Shown: piece by piece, positions 1 through 12,029 of the stretch | How the letters are laid out: each line of letters opens with the position of its first letter | Position numbering within the stretch: the stretch's first letter is position 1 | Translations under genes and position numbers: made by a program | NCBI GenBank assembly: GCA_964035575.1 | Contig: OZ037878.1 | Location: 310,001 to 374,000, forward strand | DNA: 64,000 nt | Source: Rhynchopus sp. YZ270_cl-10 | Taxonomy: Eukaryota > Euglenozoa > Diplonemea > Diplonemida > Diplonemidae | Reading direction: 5' to 3' | The notes under the pieces: model-generated | What the model was told of the DNA's origin: nothing | The model's database searches: none | What the model saw: only the letters and a program-made list of their open reading frames with translations

Positions 1-540
1 TTACAATGTTACTTGAAATGGGGTCCAAAACCCCCCCCCCCCCCCCCCCCCAACGAGCAAAAAAATTTTTGGGAATCACGGTTTCCCCCCTAAGTTACAG
101 GGGGGGCCCTGTACAAAACCTAAGGGGGGGTCCGAAAAAATTTTCCCACCCACAAAAAATCAAAAAAAAAATTTTTTTTTTTTCCGATTCTCGGGAGACT
201 GTGCGTGCTGTGATGGGGTCATTTTGCGCTGAGAAATGAGTTTTTTTGGCCTAAAATGCATGTGTCAGTTTTTAGGTGAAAATACACCCAAAACTGACAC
301 ATGCATTTTAGGCCAAAAAAACTCATTTCTCAGCGCAAAATGACCCCATCACAGCACACACAGTCTCCCGAGAATCGGAAAAAAAAATTTTTTTTTTCGA
401 TTTTTTGTGGGCAAAAATTGGTCAAAAAAAATTTCCGACCCCAATTTGTACCGTTGAAAAAAAAAATATTCCATCCTAAGTAACAAAATTCCCGCCCCCA
501 GACCCCCCCCCCCCCCCCCCCCATTGTTACATTGTAACAT
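1..540. repeat. Foldback (long inverted repeat) element, left edge of window
   Basis: Two arms, about 120-265 and 283-445, are inverted copies around a centre near 274. The inner arm reads GCGCTGAGAAATGAG on the left and CTCATTTCTCAGCGC on the right. Long C and G runs lie outside the arms (31-51 and 506-522). TTACAATGTTAC at 2-12 resembles the AT-rich TGTTACATTGTAACA at 525-539, so the ends may be there, or the element may begin left of the window. There is no coding content. Confidence 0.75.
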
Positions 541-3005
541 GGATTGGAATAATGGGCCTTCCCTTAAGCGTATCGCAACCGTACTTTTTTTATTTTGCGA
601 CACTGCACGAAGACAAATTATTTTTCATTCTACACTTGCATCACGTGAGAGTTTATAATGGAAGCCCTATTGCCAGTGTACCTTAGTGCGTGACCAGAAC
701 ATTGGAAGGGGGGGTGGACCCATAACCATAGCTAGCCGGAAAAGAGAAAAAAAAAAAACGTTGGTGGAAAACAAATATAAGCTTTCTTCGTTGCTTCGCC
801 GACCAGAATTATGATTCAATCCCAAAGAAATAGTTTCATGTACTAATCAAAGAAAATAAAGCACAAGGACATTCTAGAGATACATTGCAATCTTTTTTAT
901 TTGTTCCAAAAGAAGTAAAAATGAAAATGCGGAACAAAACATTTCCGATGTACCGAGGAGTACAAACATCTCACAAAAAAGAAAATTAAACAGAAGAATC
1001 TTTGGAGGGAAATAGGAGAGGGGGCATAACACGATAGTAGGCACCATGGGGATATTGAGTAATGCCCAATAAAGACATCTCGAATACCCCCCGGTATCTT
1101 AGTTTTTATCGGCTGGAAAAGAGTAGTTGAAACGTGCTAAAACGGATCTCAGTCGAGATCATGCAAACTGGTGGGATGTGAGTGGGTACCGTAAGAGAAC
1201 GGAGGCGGAAAACAAAGTGAAGTTGATGTAGTCGCAATAACTAAGGTGAGGCAAAAAAAAAAACCCCCCCATCTTAGCTTTTCAAAATCCTAAAAACCCC
1301 CACCTTCAGTGATTGACCCCACCGTTGTGTATATCGCGACTGTAGTGCAAACGCCGTTGGAACACAGGCACTGGCAAAACAAAAAATCAGTTTTCTTCCT
1401 TTTTAAAGTAGGTATAAAGTAGGGCAAATTCAGCAGTAAGCCTGGTAGCGTGGTAGCCTTTCCCTTTTTTTATTTGAAAAATTGTTGTAGTGTAGTTGCC
1501 TCGGTTGTGTTGCCACAGTTGTGCAATCTCCACTGTCTGTATTTTGGAAAACTTTGCTGTATTAGTGTAGACACCGGAGGATGAGCTCCATCCCCCTTTT
1601 TTTTGCTTCTACAAACACCCTTACCCTGAGAGGTAGGTTGATATGCGCAAAATGTCGCCCGAAGGCATTTTTAGAATAATGTGACGTAGGCTTAACAGAC
1701 CTAAGACAATAGAATTTTTTTTTTTTTGCATTGATAGACAAAAAGAGAAGTTGAAAAGGTGCAAAACACCTCACCGTTCATCGGACGCAGTCATTGGTTT
1801 TCCGCGGGTTATCGAACCCCAGAGAGCACTTAAAAAAAACCCCCCCGCGCGCAATTTCAACAAGAAGTTTGCGCAGCTGGGATTGGGTGTTGTAAAAAAC
1901 CAACTCGCCCTTTTTTTTTGACGTAATCCTAAGAAACAGCTTCTTGTCTCTAGATTCATTTACGTTCGATTCAGAAAAGTGTCGTTAACAGGAACTAAGG
2001 GGAGTTTTTTTTGGGTTTAGATGTGGTTGACAAAAAAGTGAAACAAATTCATATACTTTCAAATAAAATTTGAAAGCATTAGGGAAGTGTATAAAAAACA
2101 ACAACAACCCATCTTTTTTTTTTAAATTCCTTGTTGCAAAAATGTGAAAGGGGAAAAATAAACTGTTTCCTTGCATAAATTGAAACTTTCAGTAGATTGG
2201 TTTCGAACTTTTACCCTGTTTCAGTCTTAAGAATTATACAGTAGTAAAGTGAAACAAAAAAAGGTACCGTTACAAAAAAAAAAATGAAAAAAATGAATAG
2301 TTGCTTTGTTCAAAGACTGTTCGTGCCTCAAGAACCACACGACACACCTTCATCCCAATGGTCAGAAATCAATTATGAATAAATTACTGTGCAAAACATT
2401 GTGCAAGGGAGAGTGTGTGTGCGGCAGAGAAATGAGACGGGAGGGAAGAAAAGAAAACAACAAGCTACTGGAATTGATAAAAAAAGGGTGCTATTACCAG
2501 TCCACAAAGGTACGCTACCTTTCGTGGCAACTATGAGGTAAAGACGTAGTTCGTCCTTACCTCCTCTAATTATTATTCATTCAAAAAATTGACAGAAAAA
2601 CTACCGTGTGTGGGTTTTTTTTTGGAGGGGGAGAAACGACAATCGCCATGGTACCCTTGGGTAGGGCCTACTCGTACTCAGATTTCGATAATTTTGATGT
2701 TGGTTTAGTGGAGCCGCCATTAGACGAAGTCTTCACTATTCTTTTTTTTTTGAAAACTTGGTTGTATTAGTGTAGCCACCCTAGAGTGAGCTCCACTATA
2801 CTATTTTTCTTTTTTTTTCAAAGTGTGGGGGTTTGGAATGGGCTGTGTTGGGTGAGAAGGGGAAAAGGGGGTGGGAAGGTGATCATAACGATGGGTCCTA
2901 CTCTTTAACACCACCACTAACTACCAATGCATGAAAAGCGTGGTCTGAGGGGTGATTGGGGAGAAAGAGTGGGCACTAAAAGGAGGGGAGGGGAGAAAAA
3001 AAGGT

Positions 3006-3126
3006 TTACTTGAAATACAAAGCCCTTTCGTGGACAGTGTACCTTTGGTACAATGACCGGGGTGTACCGTGGGGTGGGACACCTAACCATGCAAGTCCTA
3101 CATCCATTTCATGGTTTACATCTGAT
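3006..3126 (-). repeat. Module C, full-length copy
   Basis: About 120 bp, close to the copy at 35429-35543 and in part to 22912-22978 and 61958-62030. In plus orientation it begins TTGAAATACAAAGCCC, then the shared loop motif TTTCGTG, then a hairpin TGTACC-TTT-GGTACA, then a tail with CCATTTCATGG. Strand is given as minus because all neighbouring genes are transcribed that way; the real strand is inferred. Confidence 0.6.
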
Positions 3127-3300
3127 ATTTTAAAAAAAGTACCCTCGCGAACAAAAGAGTCGGCCCCTTCATTGGGGGGTATTTTTTTTTTTTTTTTTTT
3201 TTTTTTGCGGGGATGGTGGAGTGAGTGAGTGAGAGAGAGACAGAGAGAGAGAGGGTAAAAGGGACAAACCAGAAGAGAAAAAAAAAAAGCGACGTTGTTT

Positions 3301-3379
3301 AGTGCAAAATACCTCTGGGACAGCAGGCACTGATACTCTGTGGGGTTTATTTTGAAACCCTCCCCGGAGTGTTGCACTA
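3301..3379 (-). repeat. Module I, three-way-junction hairpin
   Basis: The outer helix AGTGCAA pairs with TTGCACT at the far end. An inner arm ACTC...GGGGTTT pairs with AAACCC...GGAGT. It has the same layout as the copies near 24986-25043, 25141-25193 and 58890-58975, with different stem bases. Confidence 0.55.
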
Positions 3380-3520
3380 AATTCTTGTGGGAATGAACCT
3401 AAGCCTTTTTTTCGTGCTGAGTCATCTTGACTAAAAAGTGTTCTTATCATTTGGAGAAGGAAATCATTACTGTACCTTATTTAGTCGAGAACAGTGGTGC
3501 AAAAAGAAAGAAAACTTGAA

Positions 3521-3551
3521 AGATGAATGTGCCTCTCGTGCACAAACATCT
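3521..3551 (-). repeat. Module B hairpin
   Basis: On the minus strand: AGATG, then TGTGC, loop ACGAGAG, then GCACA and CATCT. The same fold recurs at 24417-24449 and 39513-39543. The loop is that of module A but the inner stem is unrelated. Confidence 0.6.
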
Positions 3552-6505
3552 AAAAGAAATGACGAGTTTTTTCCCTGAATATGACAAAACGCCAAACAGA
3601 CAGCGTGTGATGACCAATACCAGAAAATTTCACGTTTTAATTTACTTTCTTCTTCTTCTTTTTGACAAATGATAGTGCGCGTAACTTATTTCATGTTTAT
3701 TGATGCGACCCTTCTTCTGCGGGACCTTGATTTTTTTCCGTTATTTTATGGCTTTTTTTAAAAAAAAACTTTATTCAAGAAAAGCTTTTTAAAAACCGGG
3801 AGGGACGGCAAAAGCCCCTAGTCATTGGTTCTTGAGGACAACAAACCCCCTTTTTTTTTCAATAAAAATTGGTCCGAATTCCTGTGACAGGTTCCATGCG
3901 GGCTATGGGGCTTTGCGATAAATTCGCAACACTCTTTCTCATTATCATTTCTACTTTTTTTTTTGTTGCTTTGGTCAGGGCGTTCGCCCCGGGGCGAAAA
4001 ATATTTTTTTTCGTTAAAAAAATCTTTTCCTGAAAAAATGACATTTTATTTCGCCCCAGGGCTTCGCCCCACCGGGGCGAAACCCTGTATAAATAAATAA
4101 ATAAATAAAAAAAAGGGGGAAAAAAAAAAAAAAAAAAAAGAGAGAGAGAGATTTCTCCCCACCACCCTGTCGACCCCCCCGGAGGGGGGGTCGCAGAGGG
4201 GGTGTCCACTGTACTCAAAATCATCCGCAAACCCGCCTGCCGTGAAAGGAAGTTTCCCCAGCACTCCTGCTCGCTCCTCAATCCTGCAGTCTGCTGAAGG
4301 TGTCCAGTACCCCCTGGTATAGAAGGTGTCACTACTCGTGTCAACTCTACCTTCAACGGCAGAGAGACGTTTTAGTTTATTGAAAATAGTCAAAATAAGG
4401 ATGAAGTCTCATATGACAGATGCCTCTCTCTTGTACATCTGTTTGATTAAACAGCACAAAGAGACCCTCAGTGAGGGGGGATTGATGAAATTCTCCATCG
4501 TTTTGCTGGTTTTAGTATCAGGAAAGTTCAGCTGTAATAGCACTTGTGCTGGGGAAGGGATCACGCGCAAATCGCAAAATTTTTTTGACCACTCAGTACC
4601 AGGGATTCACCCCCACGAACTAGCTTCTCTCCGGCGGGAAATTTTTTTTGACCTATTTTAAGCACTAGTAAAAAACCAAAAATTTCGGGTTTTTTGGCAT
4701 TTCGCCACGATCAGGAAAAAACGATGGCGATAGCGAACGCCCTGGCTTTGGTTCAAAAAAAATAAGGTTTCATTGTTTCTTTACTTTTCGTTTATTTCGG
4801 GTTTGATTGATGGAGGAGGGGAGGGACAGACATACTAGAAGCAAAAACTGTAAAATTGTGTGGAAAGTGAAGATTGCACCATGTGGCATTACAAGAGGCA
4901 ACTGCACTATTCCAACAATTCTTCAAAAAATCAAAAAAAAGGAAAAACGAATTGATACGTCCAAAAATGGACTTCTGTGCAAAAATTAAACCATGCAACG
5001 TGACCCACCCTTAACAGCGTGAGAAGTATCATTCGCTGTCCAGGAGTGCAGAAGGGGGTGAAATAAAAAACGCTTGCACAGCCTCGTACTCCCCCCTGGG
5101 GGGGAAAAAAAACGTCTCCACACTCCATTGGCAGTAGCAAAATTGAGAAGTATAATTTTGATAGCCAGGAGACGTCGCAAAACACTTTCCTTTCACCTCT
5201 CACCTCCTCCATTGTGCATACTCATCATGTTCGTGGTAAAGACTTGTGTCGTGTTTTATTTCCTTGTCATGTTTTTTTCTGCAAAAGGAAAGAGAGCCCA
5301 AAGGCGCCCTTTCATCTTGCCCGAGGGAGAAACAGGAATACACACGACGTCAGCCAAAAATAGAGTCTGAACGATATGACAAGTGACTACAAAGTTGGAT
5401 TGAAATACAAAGCCCTCACATTGTACCTAAAGAAAACAGAACCGAGAGGGTAGAGAGAAAAGGAAGGAAGGCTGGGACGAGATATCACAAAGAAAACGCA
5501 CAAAAAAAGGGGGGCGTTGTAATTTTTTTTTTTGCTTTAAACTTGCATGGTGAACAAAACGGGGAATTTGTGCGTGGTGGGGCACATAAACACAAAGAAA
5601 GTGAACTACCGTAATTGCACACATGCTGGGCCATATAATCTGTGGTCCTTAACAATGGTTGATCATACAGAAGTGGCGAACTTTGGGACTGCTGAACAAC
5701 TTGAGACTTTGCACACATTTGTACTTGACAGTGCAAACGTCTCTTGCGACGGAACGCCCAAAAAACTATTTTTTTCTTGTAAGAAGGAAGACTAAGCTGC
5801 TTAGTCTCCAGTGTTAAACAAAATGTGCTTTTGTTGTGCACGCATTCTAAAATAAAAGGCAAACATGAGAAAAATTTAGTAGATGAACATAGGTGGACAA
5901 GGGGCACCGGTATGTTATCTTTTCACAAAATACACAAAAAAAAAAAAAAACAAGAAAACAACTTTTTTATCATACACTTACCACTGATCTAGGGCAACGT
6001 TTACCCGTAGTGTGGAAAGGATGAGAGGGGGAGGAAGACGAATGTGCCTCTTGCACAATGATACGGAAAGAAAATAGTAGGTTTTTGAATACTAACGTGC
6101 AAATAGATCTAAGCCTGTTCGTGTTCAGTAACCTTTGGAGAGAAAAAAAAAAAACATCAAAAACTAAGAATGTAAAAGGGCACCCACGAAGGGCCCAAAA
6201 GAATTAAGATTTTTGTTTCGACCATGAACAAATTATTTTGCAAAATCACAGTCTCTGTTCCCTCATAAAAGGAACGCTTAAAAAAAGCTAATGAGGGCTA
6301 CCTTTTTTTATTCACCCTTCAGCATTTGTATTCCCCTACCCACCCTTAGAGTTAAATCCCTCCCCCCAAAAAAAAAAAAATTAAAAAGCTCTCTGAGAGA
6401 GATGGTGTGGCCCGCCCCTCGATTTAACCCACTTTTGGGCCATTCTTGGGCCATTCTTGAGCCGTGTTTTTTTAGGTGTATTTTTTAATTTTTTTGCCCT
6501 TTACA

Positions 6506-6858
6506 CAGTATACACAGTATACACAGTATACACAGTATACACAGTATACACAGTATACACAGTATACACAGTATACACAGTATACACAGTATACACAGTA
6601 TACACAGTATACACAGTATACACAGTATACACAGTATACACAGTATACACAGTATACACAGTATACACAGTATACACAGTATACACAGTATACACAGTAT
6701 ACACAGTATACACAGTATACACAGTATACACAGTATACACAGTATACACAGTATACACAGTATACACAGTATACACAGTATACACAGTATACACAGTATA
6801 CACAGTATACACAGTATACACAGTATACACAGTATACACAGTACACACAGTATACACG
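6506..6858. repeat. 9-bp tandem array (ACAGTATAC unit)
   Basis: Roughly 38 nearly perfect copies; one variant unit near 6842 has GTACACAC. The unit contains the palindrome GTATAC. The open frames across it are artefacts of a 9-bp period. Confidence 0.95.
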
Positions 6859-6868
6859 GGGGATTGGG

Positions 6869-7256
6869 AGTACAGTACAGTACAGTACAGTACAGTACAG
6901 TACAGTACAGTACAGTACAGTACAGTACAGTACAGTACAGTACAGTACAGTACAGTACAGTACAGTACAGTACAGTACAGTACAGTACAGTACAGTACAG
7001 TACAGTACAGTACAGTACAGTACAGTACAGTACAGTACAGTACAGTACAGTACAGTACAGTACAGTACAGTACAGTACAGTACAGTACAGTACAGTACAG
7101 TACAGTACAGTACAGTACAGTACAGTACAGTACAGTACAGTACAGTACAGTACAGTACAGTACAGTACAGTACAGTACAGTACAGTACAGTACAGTACAG
7201 TACAGTACAGTACAGTACAGTACAGTACAGTACAGTACAGTACAGTACAATACAGT
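6869..7256. repeat. 5-bp tandem array (CAGTA unit)
   Basis: About 75 copies, almost invariant until a single variant near 7250. It is separated from the preceding array only by GGGGGATTGGGAG. GTAC occurs at every unit junction. Confidence 0.95.
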
Positions 7257-7537
7257 GGGGGATTATTAAAGTGAAGTCGGCTAGGGAATTGTTGGTTCTC
7301 TCTTGGGGAGTAGTGGGTGTGGGCGGTGACGTTTCCGTTAAATTTCCCCTCCAGTCACTATGCAGAGGTGCCTCCGGGTCAGACCTAGCGTGAAAACCAC
7401 CCCAAAAAAAACACCGGGTAACAAATTAAAAAAGGGACCCCCCCTCGATTTAACCCACTTTTGGGCCATTCTTGGGCCATTCTTGAGACACGCAAAACCA
7501 GAAATCGGGCCACACCATCTCAGCATTTTTTTCCTTC

Positions 7538-8809
7538 TTATGATGTCTGAGACATTCCCAACGACGTTAACGACTCTGAACTAGGCCAACTCGATGTCCA
7601 AACGGGGTTTTCTGGTGCAGAGTACATTTCCTTATTTGAAGCGCCAAGCACACAGGGGGTGGAGATGCATGTTGTATTTTGCGTCAGACGGTTTAATATC
7701 CAGTTGTGCTGAAGCGCTTCCCAGGCGGAGGGGCGGAGGGAGGGGCGGACGTTTAGGGTGTTGATGAGAAAGCTTTTTGCGTCGGAAGAGATCAGCTCTG
7801 TCATGCCTTCAGGGTAGCTTATTCCACGACTCTGCTTTTCCTTCATATCGTGCAGGGAGTCTACAGGAGTTCCGCCGAAGGGGTGGTTCCGACAAAGCAA
7901 CATAAAAATCACAATCCCAAGACTAAATATATCAGACTTCCGCAGCTCCAACCCCGAACCCCTCTGCGTTGTCTCTGAGGGAAGAATCAAATCGATCACC
8001 TCCAACGCTACGTACATAGTGGACCCTTGAAAGACCTCTTGCCCACCACCGATTTCTGACTCACTCCGCACCACTTTAACCGACCCATAATCAACCAGAG
8101 TTACACAGTATTTATCCATGGTTTGGGATGTCGAAAGAGGGGACGGTTTGTTGTGTCTTCCACACGCAGAACAGCAAGGATGAGGACCAGGGCATTCCTG
8201 TTTGCAGGTTCGACAGCAATGTACCTTTGTAGAAACGCCACTCTCGGTGTCCTTATTAGGTTGGCTGCCCTCAAAATACTCTGGATTCCGTGAAATCAAG
8301 ACATTTTCAGGTTTTAAGTCAGAATGTGCGACGCCCATACTATGAAAATGGTGTAGTGCACGCAGCAAATGATTCGCAATCTCCGATGCATCTCTCTCTG
8401 ATACTGAAGAAACCGAGGCAAATTTGAGGAGGGACTGCCCTGGGACGTAATCGATAACCAAATAGAAGGAGCCTTCATGAGAAAGGAGGTCATGCAATTT
8501 AATGAGGTTCGGGTGGTTGACGTTGGAGAGAACGTCGATTTCGGTCAGAATCGACTTCCATTCACCGCAGTTTGCAACGGTTTTGGCCTGCGACGGACGT
8601 TTTATCTCCTTCAACGCAAATTTCTTCCCAGGATCCTCCACAGATGCCACCCTATGCACTTCCCCAAAAGTTCCGCTCCCTAAATACCGCTTCTTAATGT
8701 ACCTCTTTGAAGGCGCTTCTTCATACTTCAGTCGCGGGTACTTCTGCAGCAAAAGATTCACCACACCAGAGATATCAGAGCACGCATCAGAAAGCGAAAG
8801 CGCAACCAT
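7538..8809 (-). CDS. Divergent protein kinase with cysteine-rich insert
   Basis: A 423-aa single-exon serine/threonine protein kinase fold, expected to act in cytosolic signalling; its substrate is unknown. Glycine loop GSGTFGEV at 44-51, ATP-binding lysine K67 in FALKE, likely helix-C glutamate E90, catalytic loop HSDLKPEN at 162-169, metal-binding DYG at 240-242 and a relic of APE as ALE at 268-270. The catalytic Asp, Lys and Asn are present, so activity is plausible, but Arg of HRD is Ser, Phe of DFG is Tyr and Pro of APE is Leu. Between catalytic loop and DYG there is an insert of about 55 residues with seven cysteines (C198, C199, C202, C206, C212, C213, C216) that could bind zinc. The start is the Met of MVALSLSD; upstream codons read through a T-rich tract and are probably untranslated. 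It looks closest to CAMK-like kinases, but I cannot place it. Confidence 0.85.
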   Translation of the reverse strand: MVALSLSDACSDISGVVNLLLQKYPRLKYEEAPSKRYIKKRYLGSGTFGEVHRVASVEDPGKKFALKEIKRPSQAKTVANCGEWKSILTEIDVLSNVNHPNLIKLHDLLSHEGSFYLVIDYVPGQSLLKFASVSSVSERDASEIANHLLRALHHFHSMGVAHSDLKPENVLISRNPEYFEGSQPNKDTESGVSTKVHCCRTCKQECPGPHPCCSACGRHNKPSPLSTSQTMDKYCVTLVDYGSVKVVRSESEIGGGQEVFQGSTMYVALEVIDLILPSETTQRGSGLELRKSDIFSLGIVIFMLLCRNHPFGGTPVDSLHDMKEKQSRGISYPEGMTELISSDAKSFLINTLNVRPSLRPSAWEALQHNWILNRLTQNTTCISTPCVLGASNKEMYSAPENPVWTSSWPSSESLTSLGMSQTS

Positions 8810-11007
8810 TGTGCAAAAAAGAAAAGAGGGGGTTAAAAAAATATGGATCGAAGCCAAAAAGAGTAGCGGCAAAAAAAAAAAAAACGGACCCCTTTCCCCC
8901 CTACGGGGAAAAAAAGCGACGCTGTTTATTAACAAATTGCTCGGCGTGTGTTTGTGTACGGGAGTGGTGGTGTGGAGGGGGATGGGTATGTAGGTGACCG
9001 TGATTCTGTTGAGGTGGGTGGTGGTGGGGGATATTTGAGGAATCGACGAAATGTATCATTTCCCCAGCCGGAGTTCGTACTTTTGCAATATTCGCATTGT
9101 AGTGTTCGAGCATGAACATGGTGTACTGAAAGCATCGAAAGGTGATATAGTGAGGATGGTTGTGTTGTAGGTTCAGAGGCATGCAAAAAATGATGAGAAA
9201 AAAAAAATAATTTTTTTTTTCAAAGCGAGTAATTTTTTTTCGTTCTGTTCCGACTCCCCCCCCACTCCCTTTTTGCCCCGCGCAACTTTTTTCTTGTTTT
9301 TTTTTTGGTTTTTTTTTTCTATTTCAAAAGAATACGTCATTGGTGTTTACCGAAGTCCTGTCGGGGACCTGTCGGTTTTGGCACTTTCGGGAACGCCAGT
9401 CATGTACATAAAAATAAAAAAAAAATTCGAAGAAGCTTCAATGAAGAGGGCATGGACATCTTCATATATCGCAAAACACATACACACAAAACCTTTCTAA
9501 AAAAGGGGGCACTGGAGAAAAAAAACCCCCCCTCCCCTCTTGAAAAGATGTAGCTGAACAAAACATCCCAGCACATCTTAGTCAAGATCACCCCCCCACC
9601 CCACTGCAGAAGACCCCCCCCACATTTGTGTTTCTTTTATTTTTTGTTTGTGTCAACAAATTGCCTGCCTACCCCCCCAGGCATTCACTTCCTGCACACA
9701 ACATCTAAACCTTCTTCGTTTATTCTTTTTTTTTCGACCCCTCCCCCCTCCACCCCTCCCACTTTAAGGAGATCATTTTTTTATTTGATAATCTGTTTAG
9801 TGGAGCTGCCGTTCAGACAGTCACTGTCTCTTTTTCGTTTTTTTTTTTTTTTTTTTTTGCCTTTTTTTAAATTTGTTCTGTTTTAGTGTAGCTTCATGCG
9901 TCTTTCACTAACCAAAACACTGTTTTTTTTTTTTTTTTTTTTTGTTGTGTCGACAATCACTTCGCTCCAAAAACGGAACAAAGTTCTGTGCTCAAGTTTT
10001 TTTTTTGTGTTATTAATGGCCTTCACTTCATTCGTGTACCGCAATGAATGTGTTCTGTAACCACAAAAAGGCCTCTTCAATCCAGAGGATTTTTGCCCCA
10101 TAAAAAATGCCCCCCATCCTTACACCCATACGTACGGATGTATGATAAAACTGTACATTTGAAATTTTTATTTCAAAAAAAATAATTGATAAAACGGTCC
10201 GCAAGACAAATGGTCTGGCCCCCCCCACATCTCCGTTTCATTCACGACGGTGAAGTAAATAACGTGACTTGTGGTTTTACTTTTGTGATTTCACCTTGGC
10301 TTACAACAGTGAAACCACGTCAGTGAAACCTCAAGCACAAATGAAAAAAAAGTGAAGTTATTGATGCAGGCACCTCCGACTGACCCACGTACGATGCCAG
10401 CCATCCGGATGAAAGCAAAAAAAAGAAAATCTGACATGAATCGGTCCTCCACTGGCATACACATACACATCAAGTTTGAAGGAGGAAAAGAGAAGTTAAA
10501 AAAGTGCAAACGCCTCACCGTTCATCAGCGGAAGCACTGGTTGAAGAGAAAATTTGATTCATATACTTTCAGTTCACAGAATTGAAAGTATTTGAGAAGG
10601 AAAAAAAAGAGGAGAAAAGTTGCTAAGCCTCACTGTGCTTAGCCACCTTTTAAAAAAATGTTGTTATATATCTACAAAATACAAATAAACGGGGGGTAAT
10701 TGAAGGCAGTTGGGGACAATGGCTGTCATCGTATTATACAGCTGACCCAACTGTGGGGGAGGGAGGGGGGACAAAGATAAAAAAAAAAAAACTTCCAAGA
10801 TGAATGAACTTCACTGGGAACATAACCATCTCAAAAAGAAAATGCATTTCACTGATTTCGTTTTTTTTTGCTGTTACTATCAGTAATGTATATAGGGGGG
10901 AAAAGGGCACCTTTTTTTGTTGGAAAAAAAAGTGGGAACAGTATCTACATCTCTGGTTACTGTGATATCAACAAATCAAAGAGAATTTGTTTTTTTTTTT
11001 ATTTTAG

Positions 11008-11042
11008 AAGATGAACTTAAGTCTCTTGTACTTTGTCATCTT
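11008..11042 (-). repeat. Module A hairpin (A-U closing pair variant)
   Basis: The closing helix is AAGATGA with TCATCTT, all Watson-Crick. In most other copies the fourth pair is G-U on the minus strand. The inner stem is AAGT with ACTT. Confidence 0.6.
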
Positions 11043-11336
11043 AATCGAAGCAAAACCCCTGGTACACAAAAGACAGGGTCGCATTGATTGAAGGTCGCTC
11101 AACCCCCCACACACACACCGCTCAGGGCTAGGTTATTTACAGGAAATGACCCACGAAGGGTCACATGAAAAACAAAATAAAGCTGATAAACATGCAGACC
11201 GGAAAACAACAACAACGTAACACCTTTTCAGATGCAGGCAGCATAGACAAATAATGAAAAGTTGAAAAAGTGCATCGCATCGCATGGTGATCGAACCCCA
11301 GAGATTACAGTAGAATACCACAAAAGAAAAGTTTGC

Positions 11337-11371
11337 AAGATGACCTGAAGTCTCTTGTGCTTGGTCACCTT
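11337..11371 (-). repeat. Module A hairpin (long closing helix)
   Basis: On the minus strand AAGGTGACC pairs with GGTCATCTT over nine pairs including one G-U. On the plus strand the same position would be an A-C mismatch. The loop side carries ACAAGAGA, close to the family loop. Confidence 0.65.
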
Positions 11372-12029
11372 GGTTGAAAAAAAAGAGAAAAAAAAACAAT
11401 GGTAGCATATGCAGGCACCTCCGACTGAACCACAAACGACTCCCAGATGAAAAAAGCACAAAACAAAAATAAAAGAGAATTTAAAAAAAGATGCATCCAG
11501 CTCCCCCACGGCAGTAACTTAATTAAGTTCCGCTCTTTTTTTTTTTTTTTTTGGCTCGGTGGTTTGGTCTCCGTGGTTTACTCTTGTGGCTGTACAATAA
11601 ACCTCTAGTTTTGCTTTTTTGTTTTTAACTCGGTGTGGCAACCTAACGTGGGTCTTCGCTCTCCATACCATGTTTGTTTGTTTGTTTTTTTTTGATCAGT
11701 CTAAATGGGAGCCAATTACCCCCCCCCCCCCCCCCCTTAGGGGGGTCCACGTAGAAGGAATTCCTTAAGGATTTGCTGTCCAAAACCATTTTTTTGAAAT
11801 TTAGGTGAAGAAATCCACTAAAAAGGTCGTACCTGGGCGCAAATCGCCCTGGGGATCACCCAAATATCCCAATAAACCACCTGACAACCTCTACAGAGAC
11901 TTTCCCGACTAAAAAAAATTGATTTTTTTTGTGAAAAACCCCTCAAAATACCGTCACGCTCGCGTCACACTTTGTGGCAAAATGCAACACTTGACAAAAA
12001 AATTCTCCGATCATATAAAACTCCATCTA

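Larger units (their letters stand above)
541..6399. other. Intergenic DNA with scattered hairpin modules, no gene
   Basis: No believable gene is seen; open frames here run through homopolymers. The stretch holds several short dispersed modules described elsewhere: F at 1479-1538 and, inverted, at 4870-4925; G at 1558-1600 and 2758-2803; E at 1746-1831; H at 2700-2742; C at 3006-3126 and 5396-5428; I at 3301-3379; B at 3521-3551 and about 6040-6065; A at 5790-5806. A GC-rich palindrome built on GGGGCGAA lies at about 3975-4085, followed by a TAAA run and a GA run. Confidence 0.7.
6400..7520. mobile_element. TIR-bounded element filled by two tandem arrays
   Basis: The ends are inverted: GATGGTGTGGCCCG at 6400-6413 and CGGGCCACACCATC at 7507-7520. 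Just inside each end sits a direct copy of a roughly 47-bp block that includes CACTTTTGGGCCATTCTTGG (6416-6463 and 7442-7488). Between these copies lie two long arrays and little else. The right end stops 18 bp before the stop codon of the kinase gene. No transposase is visible, so it is probably non-autonomous. Confidence 0.65.
8810..11694. other. Intergenic DNA, homopolymers and modules
   Basis: No gene is seen. Holds module H at 9787-9830, a 55-bp block (9943-9998) repeated at 59606-59660, module D at 10364-10418 and 11409-11460, a partial E at about 10490-10540, module A at 10617-10650, 11008-11042 and 11337-11371, a B-like hairpin at about 10798-10835 and a partial E at 11255-11300. Several T and A runs exceed 15 bases. 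Confidence 0.7.

Noticed and set aside
3006-3377. 123-aa minus-strand frame
   Set aside because: Covers modules C and I plus a poly-Lys run; explained by repeats.
6457-7393. Long open frames on both strands across the tandem arrays
   Set aside because: They exist only because the repeat periods contain no stop codon; product is pure VYT or STVQY repeats.
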